From Desulfobacterales bacterium (GTDB lineage: Bacteria > Desulfobacterota > Desulfobacteria > Desulfobacterales > JANQIE01): 37,404 bases of DNA. Within the stretch, counting starts at the first letter, position 1; every line of letters starts with the position of its first letter. Shown here in pieces: positions 18,499-27,350 of the stretch. The stretch covers positions 1-37,404 of the forward strand of contig JANQIE010000282.1 in NCBI GenBank assembly GCA_028282295.1. Direction: 5' to 3'. The notes under the pieces were generated by a model. That model ran no database searches. It was not told the origin of the DNA and was given only the letters and a program-made list of their open reading frames with translations. The position numbers and the translations under genes are program-made.

Positions 18499-18678
18499 AC
18501 TTGGGTGAACTCGGGTGAAGCTGGGGGGAAACCGTGGGAGTGGATGAATCCGCAACGCCAACGCCATGCGAATAAAAAAAACCGGGCATCAATTTACAAT
18601 CGGCAATGATGATTCTATATTGGATTTTAAATCTGAAATAATCCTGGGCAGCTTTGGATCTGTTGGAGGCGTTAGCCG

Positions 18679-21171
18679 ATGATACATGTGGCTTTGGGGC
18701 AAGTTGAAGGAATCGACACCGATCAGACCATTTCGCGTGTCGTCGCGCAGTGCCGGCGCCAGATGGCCGGTCGACCGGTGGATGCGGGCCTTGTGTTCAT
18801 CAGCGCCGGTTTTGATGCGGCCCTGGTTGTAAAAGTCGTCAACGACGCTTTTCCCGGTATCGAGTTGGTGGGCTGCACCACCTCCGGCGAGTTTTCGTCC
18901 CAACTGGGTTTCAGCGATGATTCGATCTGCCTGGTGACGCTGGCTTCGGAGCAAGTTGAATTCAAGGCCGGACTCGGCTTGACCATGTCGGTCAATCCCG
19001 AAGCCGCGGCCGTCCAGGCGGTGGCCGCCGCCGGTCGTGAACTAAACGGCATTGCCCGTGTTTGTATTGCGTTGCCCGACGGCGCCGGTTCCAATTTCAA
19101 CCGCCTGATGGCGGCCTTTAGCAGTGAGCTCGGTTTGGAGTGCCCGGTCTTCGGAGGGTGTTCCAGCACTCAGGAAGCGCCCTTTGATCACCCGATCCGT
19201 CAGATCTACAAAACCACGCTGGTCAGTGATGCCGTACCGATTTTGTTGCTCGCCGGTCCGGTCGAGCACCGTTTCGCGGTGGCCAATAGCTGGCGGCCGG
19301 TGGGGCGGCGGGCCAAGGTTACCGATGTCGACGGCCCGATTGTGCGGCGCATTGGCGAGCGCAGCGCCATCGATTTTTATCGTCACTATCTGGGGGATCA
19401 TTCCCTGCCGGCCTTTGACTTTCCCCTGGCGGTCTACGAAAGCGGGGCCGACCGGTTTTACATGCGCGGTCTGTCCCGCTATGATCTGGCCGCCCAGAGT
19501 ATTCATTTTGCCGAAGCCATCCCGGTGGGCGCGACAGTGCAGTTAACCGAAGCGGTGCGTACCACGTTGCTGAACGACACGCGCAACTGCATGTCGGTTT
19601 TCAGTTCCGCCGTCAACTGTATAAATCCGGCGCTGGCGCTTTCGTTTTCATGCTCTTTGCGCAAGGAGGCACTAGGGACCCGCGCCATCGACGAATTGAA
19701 TATCATCACGCAGAACCTGCCGCGCGGTCTGCCGGTTTGCGGTTTTTTCGGTTATGGCGAAATCACGCCCCTGAATGACGGCGAGCCGAGTTTCTACCAC
19801 AATGCCACCCTGGCCACCGTCGTGCTCGGTACATCGAACCGGCGCGGCAACAGCGCCGCGATTACACTGTCAGGCGTCGACCTGGAACCGCAGGCACTTG
19901 TGCCGACGGGGGTCGAAAATCGAATTTTACAGCATAAGTTGGCGCGCTCCACCCAGTATCGGCGGCGCCTGGAGAACAGCCGGGCCTTTGCCAGCACCAT
20001 GTACCGGCGGATCGCCAGGGAGATCGATACAGCGCGGCGTGAAATTGCCGAAAAAGAAGCCCTCTTGCGCAAGAGTGAGGAGAAATACCGGCGCATTGTG
20101 GAAACCACCAGTGAAGGGTTTCTGCTGATGGATGAAAACCTGATGATCCACGATGTCAATGAAGCCTACTGCCGCATGGTCGGCTACACCAAGGAAGAAC
20201 TGCTCGGCAAGGCGGTGACGGACCTGGCCGAACCGGCTTACCGCCGGTTTCTGATCACCCATCGCGAAGAACTGCTGGCCAAAGAATCGCGCAAGACCGA
20301 GGGCCGGCTCATCGCCCGTGACGGGCACACGATTCCCATCCTGGTGCACGGCAATACTTTGCGTGACAGCCAGGGAGAGACTATCGGGCATATGACGTTT
20401 GTAACCGATATGACCGAGCCCAAGAAGGCCCTGCTGCTGGCCGCTGAAATCCAAAAAAATTTACTGCCGCACACCAAGCCCCAAATACCGGGCATCGACG
20501 TGGCCGGTCGCAGTATTTCCTGCCAGGAAGTCGGCGGCGACTACTACGATTTCCTATGGGGCCCGACCTACACCCAAAACCCGCTTAGCGTGGTGGTCGG
20601 CGATATTACCGGGCACGGCGTGGATGCGGCGTTGCTGATGACCTCGGCCCGGGCGTTTTTACGCATGCGGGCCGCGCAATCCGGCCCGATTGCCGATATC
20701 GTCACCGCCATGAACCGGCATCTTACGATGGATGTTTTGGATACCGGACGCTTTATGACGTTGTTTTATCTGACCATCGATCCGGCGCAAATGCAGTTGC
20801 GCTGGGTGCGCGCGGGCCACGATCCGGCGTGGGTGTACGATCCCGAAACGCAGCAATTTGATTTGCTCGGGGGCAGCGGGGTGGCATTGGGCCTGGATGA
20901 AAACGTTCGCTATACCGCCTACCAGAAAACAGGGGGGGCGCCGGGCCGGATCATCGTGCTCGGAACCGACGGGATTTGGGAAGCATTCAGTCCGCGGGGA
21001 GAGATGTTCGGTAAAAACCGGCTGGAGGAAGTGATTCGCGCCAACGCGCACCTGGACGCCCAGGCCATCCTCGATGCCGTTTATGCGAAAGTGGATGAGT
21101 TTACCGAGGGTACACCACCGGCGGATGATATTACGTTGGTAGTGATCAAATTGGCGGACACAAACGCTTAG
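18679..21171 (+). CDS. FIST sensor / PAS / SpoIIE-type PP2C phosphatase
   Basis: The 830-residue signalling protein has three parts. Residues 1 to about 400 form FIST_N and FIST_C domains (ELVGCTTSGEFSSQLGFSDD near 60; VCGFFGYGEITPLNDGEPSF near 355), which are thought to bind small ligands such as amino acids. Residues about 470-580 are a PAS domain (YRRIVETTSEGFLLMDENLM). From about 585 lies a PP2C/SpoIIE phosphatase (IQKNLLP, QEVGGDYYDF, VVGDITGHGVDAALLM, LGTDGIWEAFSP, ADDITLVVIK) with the metal-binding aspartates present. The ATG follows GGAGG. No transmembrane segment is visible, so it is likely cytosolic. By analogy to RsbU-like proteins it may dephosphorylate an anti-sigma antagonist, but none is encoded here. 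Its stop codon TAG is the first triplet of repeat R2b. Confidence 0.92.
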   Translation: MIHVALGQVEGIDTDQTISRVVAQCRRQMAGRPVDAGLVFISAGFDAALVVKVVNDAFPGIELVGCTTSGEFSSQLGFSDDSICLVTLASEQVEFKAGLGLTMSVNPEAAAVQAVAAAGRELNGIARVCIALPDGAGSNFNRLMAAFSSELGLECPVFGGCSSTQEAPFDHPIRQIYKTTLVSDAVPILLLAGPVEHRFAVANSWRPVGRRAKVTDVDGPIVRRIGERSAIDFYRHYLGDHSLPAFDFPLAVYESGADRFYMRGLSRYDLAAQSIHFAEAIPVGATVQLTEAVRTTLLNDTRNCMSVFSSAVNCINPALALSFSCSLRKEALGTRAIDELNIITQNLPRGLPVCGFFGYGEITPLNDGEPSFYHNATLATVVLGTSNRRGNSAAITLSGVDLEPQALVPTGVENRILQHKLARSTQYRRRLENSRAFASTMYRRIAREIDTARREIAEKEALLRKSEEKYRRIVETTSEGFLLMDENLMIHDVNEAYCRMVGYTKEELLGKAVTDLAEPAYRRFLITHREELLAKESRKTEGRLIARDGHTIPILVHGNTLRDSQGETIGHMTFVTDMTEPKKALLLAAEIQKNLLPHTKPQIPGIDVAGRSISCQEVGGDYYDFLWGPTYTQNPLSVVVGDITGHGVDAALLMTSARAFLRMRAAQSGPIADIVTAMNRHLTMDVLDTGRFMTLFYLTIDPAQMQLRWVRAGHDPAWVYDPETQQFDLLGGSGVALGLDENVRYTAYQKTGGAPGRIIVLGTDGIWEAFSPRGEMFGKNRLEEVIRANAHLDAQAILDAVYAKVDEFTEGTPPADDITLVVIKLADTNA

Positions 21172-21206
21172 GGCTCGCGCAAAAACAATTTCACATTTTA
21201 TGCGCC
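21168..21206 (+). repeat. R2b: left half of the short palindromic repeat
   Basis: CTTAGGGCTCGCGCAAAAAC then AATTTCACATTTTATGCGCC matches the left arm and centre of R2d (32131-32176). The right arm is replaced by a different hairpin. The TAG inside CTTAGGG is the stop codon of the upstream FIST-phosphatase gene. Confidence 0.7.
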
Positions 21207-21250
21207 CGGCTTCAGGTCAGATCGGACCAACCTGACCTGAAGCCGGGCGC
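21202..21250. terminator. Perfect 19-bp hairpin between convergent genes
   Basis: GCGCCCGGCTTCAGGTCAG (21202-21220) and CTGACCTGAAGCCGGGCGC (21232-21250) are perfect reverse complements around an 11-base loop. It separates the FIST-phosphatase gene (+) from the kinase gene (-). It lacks a U-run, so Rho-independent termination is uncertain. mRNA end protection or REP-like behaviour is equally possible. Confidence 0.6.
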
Positions 21251-21305
21251 CTGAGGCGAAAACGCCGCCCTGGGCCCAAAGATGCTATTTCCGAAGGGAC
21301 ACTAG
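21251..21305 (-). repeat. R1c: right arm of the long palindromic repeat
   Basis: CGCCCTGGGCCCAAAGATGC then TATTTCCGAAGGGACACTAG matches the right arm of R1b (CGGCCTGGGCCCAAAGATGC then TATTTCCGGATGGACACGA). Only one arm is present. The terminal CTAG supplies the TAG stop of the minus-strand kinase gene (21302-21304). Confidence 0.75.
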
Positions 21306-21934
21306 ACTATCGGGCAAGCGCTGCTGACAAGGGTGCAGACATAACTGGCGGCCTGGGTCATGCTCATTTTGCTCATATTGAGCACCAGATGATAGTGATA
21401 AGGTTTTTCAAAGTCTTCACGGCCGAATTTTTTGTATAGATTGGCACGTCGCCGGCTTTGACGGGTAACGACCTGTTCGGCGTGCATCCGCGGTAGATTG
21501 TAGTTTTCTTCCATGAATTTGATGCGGTCTTGCTTGCGGGCCACGAGAAAGACATGATAGACATCGTTGCTGTCGGCCAGCACATACTGACCGCCCCGCC
21601 CGATTATGACGGCGTTGTTTTCTTCAGCAATTTGCACGATGACTTTTTGCAGCATATCCACATAGACCTCTTCGTCGATATACCCCTGTTGATTTTCAAG
21701 TGCTTTTTCAACAAAAGACCTGCGAAAAGGCAGCAGTCCGGCCACAAAGCTTTGCAGACGCCCCTCGCCGTCACGCTCGATGGTTTTTACCCAACTGGTC
21801 GACACTTTAGCCATTGCGGCGACTTTTTGAATTATCTCTTCATCGAACAGGGTGTAGCCCAGGTTTTTGCTGACCAGTTTGCCCAGGGTTTTGCCGCCGG
21901 CACCAAATTGCCTGGAGATGGTGATCACAGCCAT
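21302..21934 (-). CDS. Cytidylate kinase-like P-loop protein
   Basis: The 210-residue protein starts MAVITISRQFGAGGKTLGKL, which has the P-loop GAGGKT and the ISRQFG signature of the cytidylate-kinase-like family (distinct from classical Cmk). Further motifs are IIGRGGQYVLAD and the basic lid region TRQSRRRANLYKKFG. It is expected to phosphorylate a nucleotide-like substrate, but the true substrate is unknown. The start is firm: AAGGAGG lies eight bases before the ATG on the minus strand. The C-terminal residues run to a stop contributed by repeat R1c, so the tail may have been altered when the repeat arrived. It is convergent with the FIST gene and divergent from panC. Confidence 0.82.
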   Translation of the reverse strand: MAVITISRQFGAGGKTLGKLVSKNLGYTLFDEEIIQKVAAMAKVSTSWVKTIERDGEGRLQSFVAGLLPFRRSFVEKALENQQGYIDEEVYVDMLQKVIVQIAEENNAVIIGRGGQYVLADSNDVYHVFLVARKQDRIKFMEENYNLPRMHAEQVVTRQSRRRANLYKKFGREDFEKPYHYHLVLNMSKMSMTQAASYVCTLVSSACPIV

Positions 21935-22035
21935 TTACGCCTCCTTGTTGACCGATTGGGAATAACGGAAATATTAAAAAAAAACAGCGCCATGGTCAAG
22001 CAAACGATTGGATTTAGCGCAATTTTAGCGGTTTG

Positions 22036-22064
22036 TTGACAATTGAAAACCGTTGGTTTAGAAA
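22036..22064 (+). promoter_or_regulatory. Candidate sigma-70 promoter for panC
   Basis: A perfect TTGACA at 22036-22041 is followed after 17 bases by TAGAAA at 22059-22064 (4 of 6 matches to TATAAT). It lies about 40 bases before the panC start, in the divergent gap with the kinase gene. Confidence 0.5.
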
Positions 22065-22103
22065 TGGCGAGTTTCACACGATTAAATACTGAGAATTGCG
22101 CAT

Positions 22104-22964
22104 GTGGGGGGTGACACCATCAAAGTCGTTCACACGATTCGCGACATGCAGTCGCATTCCCGCAGGCTTCGGCAGGACGGTCAACGCATCGGCTTTGTGC
22201 CGACGATGGGGTATCTGCACGAGGGCCATCTGGCTCTAATGCGCCTGGCGCAGGCCCATGCCGATGCCGTGGTGGTCAGCATTTTCGTCAATCCGACCCA
22301 GTTCGGCCCCAATGAGGATTTCGCGGCCTACCCCCGCGACTTGGACCGGGATTGTCGCCTGGCGGAAAAAGAAGGCGTGGCGGTGGTGTTTACCCCCGAA
22401 GCGGAAGCGTTCTACCCGCCCAATTACCAGACTTATATCAACCTGGAAGCATTGCCCCGACATTTATGCGGTGTATCGCGGCCGGGTCATTTTAGCGGTG
22501 TCGCTACCGTGGTTGCCAAATTGTTCCATTGCGTAACGCCGCACGCCGCGGTGTTCGGACAAAAAGATTATCAACAACTGGCGGTAATTCGGCAGATGGT
22601 GGCCGATTTGAACATGGATATCGAGATTATCGGTGCCCCCACGGTCCGGGAACCGGACGGACTGGCCATGAGTTCACGCAACGCTTACCTGCAACCTGAA
22701 CAACGGCCGGCGGCCCTTTCGCTGCACCGTTCTTTGATCCAAGCGAAACAAGCGGTCGCTGCCGGCACCCGGAATGTCTCCACACTCATCACCGCAGCCC
22801 GCGTTGAAATTCTTGCCCATCCGCAAACTGAAGTCGATTATATCGAGATCTGCAATCCGGTCACACTGGATTCCCTTGAAACGGTCACCGGGCCTGCCCT
22901 GATGGCGCTGGCGGTTAAAGTCGGGCAAACCCGTTTGATCGATAATATGCTGTTAACCGATTGA
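22104..22964 (+). CDS. panC: Pantothenate synthetase
   Basis: PanC condenses pantoate and beta-alanine using ATP to make pantothenate, the coenzyme A precursor. The 286 residues match the family length. The HIGH-type nucleotide-binding motif is PTMGYLHEGHLALM near residue 32, followed by SIFVNPTQFGPNEDFAAYPR, FGQKDYQQ and the KMSKS-equivalent loop MSSRNAYL. The start is a GTG; the usual family opening (K-x-x-HTI) begins at residue 7, which supports a start near here, though there is no strong ribosome site. panB and panD are not in the window. metK follows 50 bases downstream and may be co-transcribed. Confidence 0.95.
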   Translation: MGGDTIKVVHTIRDMQSHSRRLRQDGQRIGFVPTMGYLHEGHLALMRLAQAHADAVVVSIFVNPTQFGPNEDFAAYPRDLDRDCRLAEKEGVAVVFTPEAEAFYPPNYQTYINLEALPRHLCGVSRPGHFSGVATVVAKLFHCVTPHAAVFGQKDYQQLAVIRQMVADLNMDIEIIGAPTVREPDGLAMSSRNAYLQPEQRPAALSLHRSLIQAKQAVAAGTRNVSTLITAARVEILAHPQTEVDYIEICNPVTLDSLETVTGPALMALAVKVGQTRLIDNMLLTD

Positions 22965-23014
22965 AACACAGCCGTTTTTAATATTTTTCTTAATTCAAAA
23001 CCAAGGAGAACAGA

Positions 23015-24184
23015 ATGAGTGGCGAACAGTTTTTTTTCACTTCCGAATCGGTGACCGAGGGCCATCCGGACAAAGTGGCCGATGCGATTTCGGATTCGAT
23101 TCTCGATTCGATTCTGGCACAGGACAAAACCGGCCGGGTCGCATGTGAAACCCTGGTTACCACCGGGCTGGCTTTTATCGCCGGTGAGATCACCACCGAA
23201 TGTTACGTGGATATTCCCGAGATCGTCCGCAATACCATTCGTGAAATCGGCTACAGTTCTTCGCAAATGGGTTTCGATTATCAAACTTGCTCGGTGGTCA
23301 CAAGCATCGACCGGCAGTCCCCAGATATTGCCCAGGGAGTCAACACGGGCGAGGGCTTGTACAAGGAACAAGGGGCCGGTGATCAGGGCTTGATGTTCGG
23401 GTATGCGTGTGATGAAACGCCGGAATTGATGCCGATGCCGATCATGTATGCCCATCAACTGTGTAAACGCCTGGCCAAGGTCCGCAAGAACGGCGCCCTT
23501 GATTTTCTACGCCCGGACGGCAAATCCCAGGTCACCATCGAGTATGAAAACGGCACCCCCAAACGGGTCGATGCCGTGGTGGTTTCGACCCAGCACAAGC
23601 CGGACGTGACCCACGAGGATCTGCGTGACGCCGTGATTGAAAATGTAATTAAAAAAGTTATTCCCCAGGACATGGTCGACGGCGACACCCGCTATTTTAT
23701 CAATCCCACCGGCCGTTTTGTGGTCGGCGGCCCCATGGGTGACTGCGGGTTGACCGGACGTAAAATCATCGTGGACACCTATGGTGGTCACGGCAGTCAT
23801 GGCGGTGGTTGCTTTTCCGGCAAGGATCCCTCCAAGGTCGACCGAAGTGCCTCCTACATGGGCCGACACATCGCCAAAAATATCGTGGCTGCCGGGTTGG
23901 CCGGCAAATGCGAGGTTCAGATCGCTTACGCCATCGGCGTCGCCGAGCCGGTTTCGATCATGGTCGACTTGATGGGCACCGGCAAAATTCCCAAACCCAC
24001 AGTGAAAAAGATCATCCGTGAAATCTGGGATCTTCGCCCGGCCGCGATCATCGAATACCTGGACCTGCAACGTCCGATTTACCGCCCGACCGCCGCCTAC
24101 GGACATTTCGGACGCACCGAAGATACCTTCTCCTGGGAAAAAACCAATATGGCCGATAGAATTCGTGAAATGGCGGGGCTGTAG
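23015..24184 (+). CDS. metK: S-adenosylmethionine synthetase
   Basis: MetK forms S-adenosylmethionine from methionine and ATP. The 389 residues start [20 protein letters not shown], the ATP-binding signature, then [12 protein letters not shown] and [20 protein letters not shown], the phosphate-binding loop. Relative to the common GGM(A/G)xHGGGAFSGKDP, it has Cys in place of the Ala. The start is firm (AAGGAG seven bases upstream of the ATG). No SAM riboswitch can be recognised in the 50 bases upstream. With ahcY 77 bases downstream it forms a SAM-cycle pair: SAM supply and removal of its methyl-transfer product. Confidence 0.97.
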   Translation: MSGEQFFFTSESVTEGHPDKVADAISDSILDSILAQDKTGRVACETLVTTGLAFIAGEITTECYVDIPEIVRNTIREIGYSSSQMGFDYQTCSVVTSIDRQSPDIAQGVNTGEGLYKEQGAGDQGLMFGYACDETPELMPMPIMYAHQLCKRLAKVRKNGALDFLRPDGKSQVTIEYENGTPKRVDAVVVSTQHKPDVTHEDLRDAVIENVIKKVIPQDMVDGDTRYFINPTGRFVVGGPMGDCGLTGRKIIVDTYGGHGSHGGGCFSGKDPSKVDRSASYMGRHIAKNIVAAGLAGKCEVQIAYAIGVAEPVSIMVDLMGTGKIPKPTVKKIIREIWDLRPAAIIEYLDLQRPIYRPTAAYGHFGRTEDTFSWEKTNMADRIREMAGL

Positions 24185-24261
24185 GGCGCGTATAATTATT
24201 TCTTAAACATACAAAGTATTTTTTTATGAACCCGACACCATAAAAAAACAGGAGTAAACCG

Positions 24262-25716
24262 ATGTCAATTGCTGAATTGAAGGAGGCCGGCGGCGAGTTG
24301 CTCGCCCTGGACCTGGATCTGCCCCATAAAGTTGCGGACCTTGATCAGGCCGATTTGGGCCTGAAGGAAATGCAATTGAGTGAAAACGAAATGCCGGGCC
24401 TCATGGCTGTGCGCGCCAAGTACGGGCCACAAAAACCGCTCAAAGGTTTGAAGGTGATGGGCAGCCTGCACATGACCATCCAAACTGCCATGCTCATCGA
24501 TTCGCTCAAGGAACTCGGGGCTGATATTCGCTGGGCCTCGTGCAATATCTTTTCAACCCAGGATCATGCGGCGGCGGCCATCGCCGCCAAAGGCTCGGCG
24601 GCGGTTTTCGCCTGGAAAGGTGAAACCCTGGCAGAATACTGGTGGTGCACCGAGCAGGCCCTGTTATGGCCGGACGGCAGCGGACCGGATTTGATTGTCG
24701 ACGATGGCGGCGACGCCACCATGTTTATTCACCAGGGGGTGGCGGTGGAAAAAGACCCGTCCCTGCTGGACCAGACCTTTGACAATCCGGATATGCAGTG
24801 CCTGATGGACCGGTTGAAAGCCGGTTATGCCGATGATCCGCAACGCTGGACCCGCGTGGCCGCCAAGATCAAGGGCGTTTCCGAAGAGACCACCACCGGC
24901 GTGCATCGTCTGTATCAATTGGAAAACACCGGCGAATTGCTGTTTCCGGCCATCAATGTCAATGATTCGGTTACCAAATCGAAATTCGACAATTTATATG
25001 GTTGCCGCGAATCGCTGGCCGACGGCATCAAGCGGGCCACCGATGTGATGATTGCCGGCAAGACCGTGGTGGTGGGCGGCTATGGCGATGTGGGTAAAGG
25101 TTGCGCCCAATCGATGCGCGGGTTCGGCGCCCGTGTCCTGGTCACCGAAATCGATCCGATCTGCGCCCTGCAAGCCGCCATGGAGGGCTATGAAGTCCGG
25201 ACCATGGATGAAGCAGCCCCCATCGGCGATATTTTCGTGACCGCCACCGGTTGTTGCGACGTGATTACCGGTGCCCACATGGAACAGATGAAAGACGAGG
25301 CCATCATTTGCAACATCGGCCATTTTGACAGCGAAATCCAGACGACCTACCTGCTCAACACCGCCGAATGCCGGTGCACAACGATCAAGCCGCAGGTGGA
25401 CAAATGGACCCTTAAATCCGGGCGCAGTATTATCTTGCTGGCGGAGGGACGGCTGGTCAATTTGGGTTGCGCCACCGGGCATCCGAGTTTCGTCATGAGC
25501 AACAGCTTCACCAACCAGTGCCTGGCCCAGATCGAACTGGCCCAGAAGGCCCATGAAAAGAAGGTGTACACCCTCTCCAAACAGATGGATGAAGAGGTGG
25601 CCCGTCTGCATCTGGCACGTCTGGATGCCCATCTGACCCTGTTGACCAAGCAGCAGGCCGATTATCTGGGCATTAGTGCCGAAGGGCCGTTCAAACCGGA
25701 GCACTACCGCTACTAA
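24262..25716 (+). CDS. ahcY: S-adenosylhomocysteine hydrolase
   Basis: AhcY (SahH) splits S-adenosylhomocysteine to adenosine and homocysteine, relieving inhibition of methyltransferases. The 484-residue length fits the long bacterial form. Motifs are [31 protein letters not shown], the NAD-binding [20 protein letters not shown] and the C-terminal FKPEHYRY ending. The start is supported by CAGGAG before the ATG. An intrinsic terminator follows directly, marking the end of the panC-metK-ahcY group. The 77-base gap before it shows no SAH-riboswitch-like core. Confidence 0.97.
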   Translation: MSIAELKEAGGELLALDLDLPHKVADLDQADLGLKEMQLSENEMPGLMAVRAKYGPQKPLKGLKVMGSLHMTIQTAMLIDSLKELGADIRWASCNIFSTQDHAAAAIAAKGSAAVFAWKGETLAEYWWCTEQALLWPDGSGPDLIVDDGGDATMFIHQGVAVEKDPSLLDQTFDNPDMQCLMDRLKAGYADDPQRWTRVAAKIKGVSEETTTGVHRLYQLENTGELLFPAINVNDSVTKSKFDNLYGCRESLADGIKRATDVMIAGKTVVVGGYGDVGKGCAQSMRGFGARVLVTEIDPICALQAAMEGYEVRTMDEAAPIGDIFVTATGCCDVITGAHMEQMKDEAIICNIGHFDSEIQTTYLLNTAECRCTTIKPQVDKWTLKSGRSIILLAEGRLVNLGCATGHPSFVMSNSFTNQCLAQIELAQKAHEKKVYTLSKQMDEEVARLHLARLDAHLTLLTKQQADYLGISAEGPFKPEHYRY

Positions 25717-25741
25717 AAAGCACGGTTGGTCCAATCGAAAC

Positions 25742-25778
25742 AAAAAAAGCGAAGGCGTTGCGCCTTCGCTTTTTTTTA
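25742..25778. terminator. Bidirectional intrinsic terminator
   Basis: AGCGAAGGCG (25748-25757), loop TTG, CGCCTTCGCT (25761-25770), flanked by A7 on the left and T7 on the right. The stem is perfect and both strands end in a U-run, so it serves ahcY (+) and the 147-residue membrane protein gene (-), whose TAA lies at 25776-25778. Confidence 0.95.
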
Positions 25779-26219
25779 TATTTTTCTTTTAGATTTAACC
25801 AACTCCTCACAAATATCTATGGATCTGGTATATACTAATGTTTTTGCCAGTGCACTGACACCGCTGGCATTGCTACAATAGATATAATCGGCGTTTTCAA
25901 CTCGGGATTTGATCCACGACGATCCAATGAATCCGGATCCAAACAGAATAATAAATGTGACAATTGTGCTATAATTCAATAACCTGTTGTAAGTTTTAAT
26001 TAATTCTGGGTTAAAATATTCTACAATGGCTATAATGTGACCAAAAGGAACAATTAACCCTACAATAAAAAAACCAACCCTGTTGCCAAACTCTATAATA
26101 TCAGCCTGGTTGGTAATATACATCAATGTACGTTGGATCTCATGGTACCCGAACCAAAGACCTAAAAAACATAAAAGATCAAAGAAGATGATTATTAAAT
26201 GCGCAAGTTTTTTGTTCAT
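25776..26219 (-). CDS. Small membrane protein, candidate immunity protein
   Basis: The 147-residue protein has three hydrophobic segments at about 6-24, 48-66 and 82-100, then a soluble tail with Cys (DYIYCSNASG and SIDICEEL). The layout recalls DUF1240-type small inner-membrane proteins of enterobacteria, but I cannot confirm the assignment. It lies 55 bases downstream of a hydrophobic-helix protein on the same strand, the order typical of toxin then immunity genes. The DNA is visibly AT-richer than its neighbours (many AAA/ATT/TTA codons), suggesting acquisition by transfer. A function as immunity to the upstream protein is inference. Confidence 0.65.
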   Translation of the reverse strand: MNKKLAHLIIIFFDLLCFLGLWFGYHEIQRTLMYITNQADIIEFGNRVGFFIVGLIVPFGHIIAIVEYFNPELIKTYNRLLNYSTIVTFIILFGSGFIGSSWIKSRVENADYIYCSNASGVSALAKTLVYTRSIDICEELVKSKRKI

Positions 26220-26274
26220 TTAATATGCTTTTCTATAGAGACCGTATTATTAGAGTAAATGAATTATAAAAGAA

Positions 26275-27276
26275 CTAAAATGGCCCTCTGTAACCGGTCT
26301 GTCCTTGAATAAATCCTTTTAATCCACGATACGTTGACAGTTGGGCATCATCGATTCCATTTTTTGCAGCATTGGTGATTTGGTTGCTAAATTCTTCTAA
26401 GGCTGATGCAAGCCTTTCAGTTAAGTTGTACTGTTTGTCTAAAGCATTTAGGCCAATACCAACAACAACGCTAACGCCTATAGTGATAAATATCGGCAGA
26501 GCTGCAACAGTTACTGCTCCCCCGAACGCAATCCCTGCGATAGCACCCATTATGGCCGCAGTCCCGATTTTAAATAACTCCATAGCCAGATTGCCGAATA
26601 ATTGAAATCCGGTGTGGTGATCTTTGAGAAAGACTTCAAGTATGGTGAGCGGCACAGTGATGCAGATGGTCAGAACACCTCCTTTTGTAACCATATTTTT
26701 GATGCCCAGCGCACCAATAGCCATTGTAATAATTTTGCGGTTATTGGCTGAATAGATGGTGCCCGGAAACCTGGTTCTTAAGCCCGGATAACCTGAAAAG
26801 GCGATGTATTGGCGGCCTTTGATCACTTTGGGGATGGCCCTGCCGGTGATGCCTAGGTCTTTACATACAAGAGATAGTGTGGCGGTGTCCATGATGGGTG
26901 AAATATACGGAGCAACGTTTCTCTTGGCAAAGGAGACGGCGGCCAAAGCGTCCAGATCCTGGGTTGACAGGCGAACGGTCCGGTCGTGGCCATGGCAGGC
27001 GTTGGTGGAATATTCCGGGGCCGGTTTTATGGTTTTTGTAACATGGGACCGGTGGCACCTCACAGAGACGTGGCAGGGCATAAGCGCGGCCCTTTCATTG
27101 GGCGGTACCGAAAGGCGATACTCCTTGGGCACTCTGGAAAAATCAAAGCAACGACAACTACGGGATTTTTTTTCTCTTCTATGTCTCCATGCGGCCAACA
27201 GATCATCGGCGTCGGTAATATAAATGGTACGTTGATTGTTTTTCAGCTTTAATTTCAAATCTTCTGCAACGCTCAC
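26275..27276 (-). CDS. Candidate pore-forming toxin-like membrane-active protein
   Basis: The 333-residue protein is not assigned to a named family with certainty. Residues 1-150 are soluble and rich in Cys/His (C41, C43, C68-H69, C74-H75, H78, C94-H95-x-H97), a possible metal site. Residues about 155-180 have RQYIAFSGYPGLRTRFPGTI. Residues 182-278 are long Gly/Ala/Ile/Val-rich hydrophobic stretches, followed by GLNALDKQYNLTERLASALE and the terminus QTGYRGPF. This C-terminal pattern resembles hydrophobic-helix domains of polymorphic or contact-dependent toxins. The start is GTG, with GGGGAGG eight bases upstream. There is no signal peptide, PAAR, Rhs or VgrG element nearby. It could alternatively be a plain inner-membrane protein. 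Confidence 0.6.
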   Translation of the reverse strand: MSVAEDLKLKLKNNQRTIYITDADDLLAAWRHRREKKSRSCRCFDFSRVPKEYRLSVPPNERAALMPCHVSVRCHRSHVTKTIKPAPEYSTNACHGHDRTVRLSTQDLDALAAVSFAKRNVAPYISPIMDTATLSLVCKDLGITGRAIPKVIKGRQYIAFSGYPGLRTRFPGTIYSANNRKIITMAIGALGIKNMVTKGGVLTICITVPLTILEVFLKDHHTGFQLFGNLAMELFKIGTAAIMGAIAGIAFGGAVTVAALPIFITIGVSVVVGIGLNALDKQYNLTERLASALEEFSNQITNAAKNGIDDAQLSTYRGLKGFIQGQTGYRGPF

Positions 27277-27350
27277 CCTATATTCCTCCCCATCAATTAT
27301 GAAGTTATCACAAAGTTGCGGCTATGCGCCCCAATGAAACTTTCCAAAAA

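Noticed and set aside
24185-24261. SAH or SAM riboswitch before ahcY or metK
   Set aside because: The gaps of 77 and 50 bases are AT-rich and lack the conserved cores of these riboswitches.
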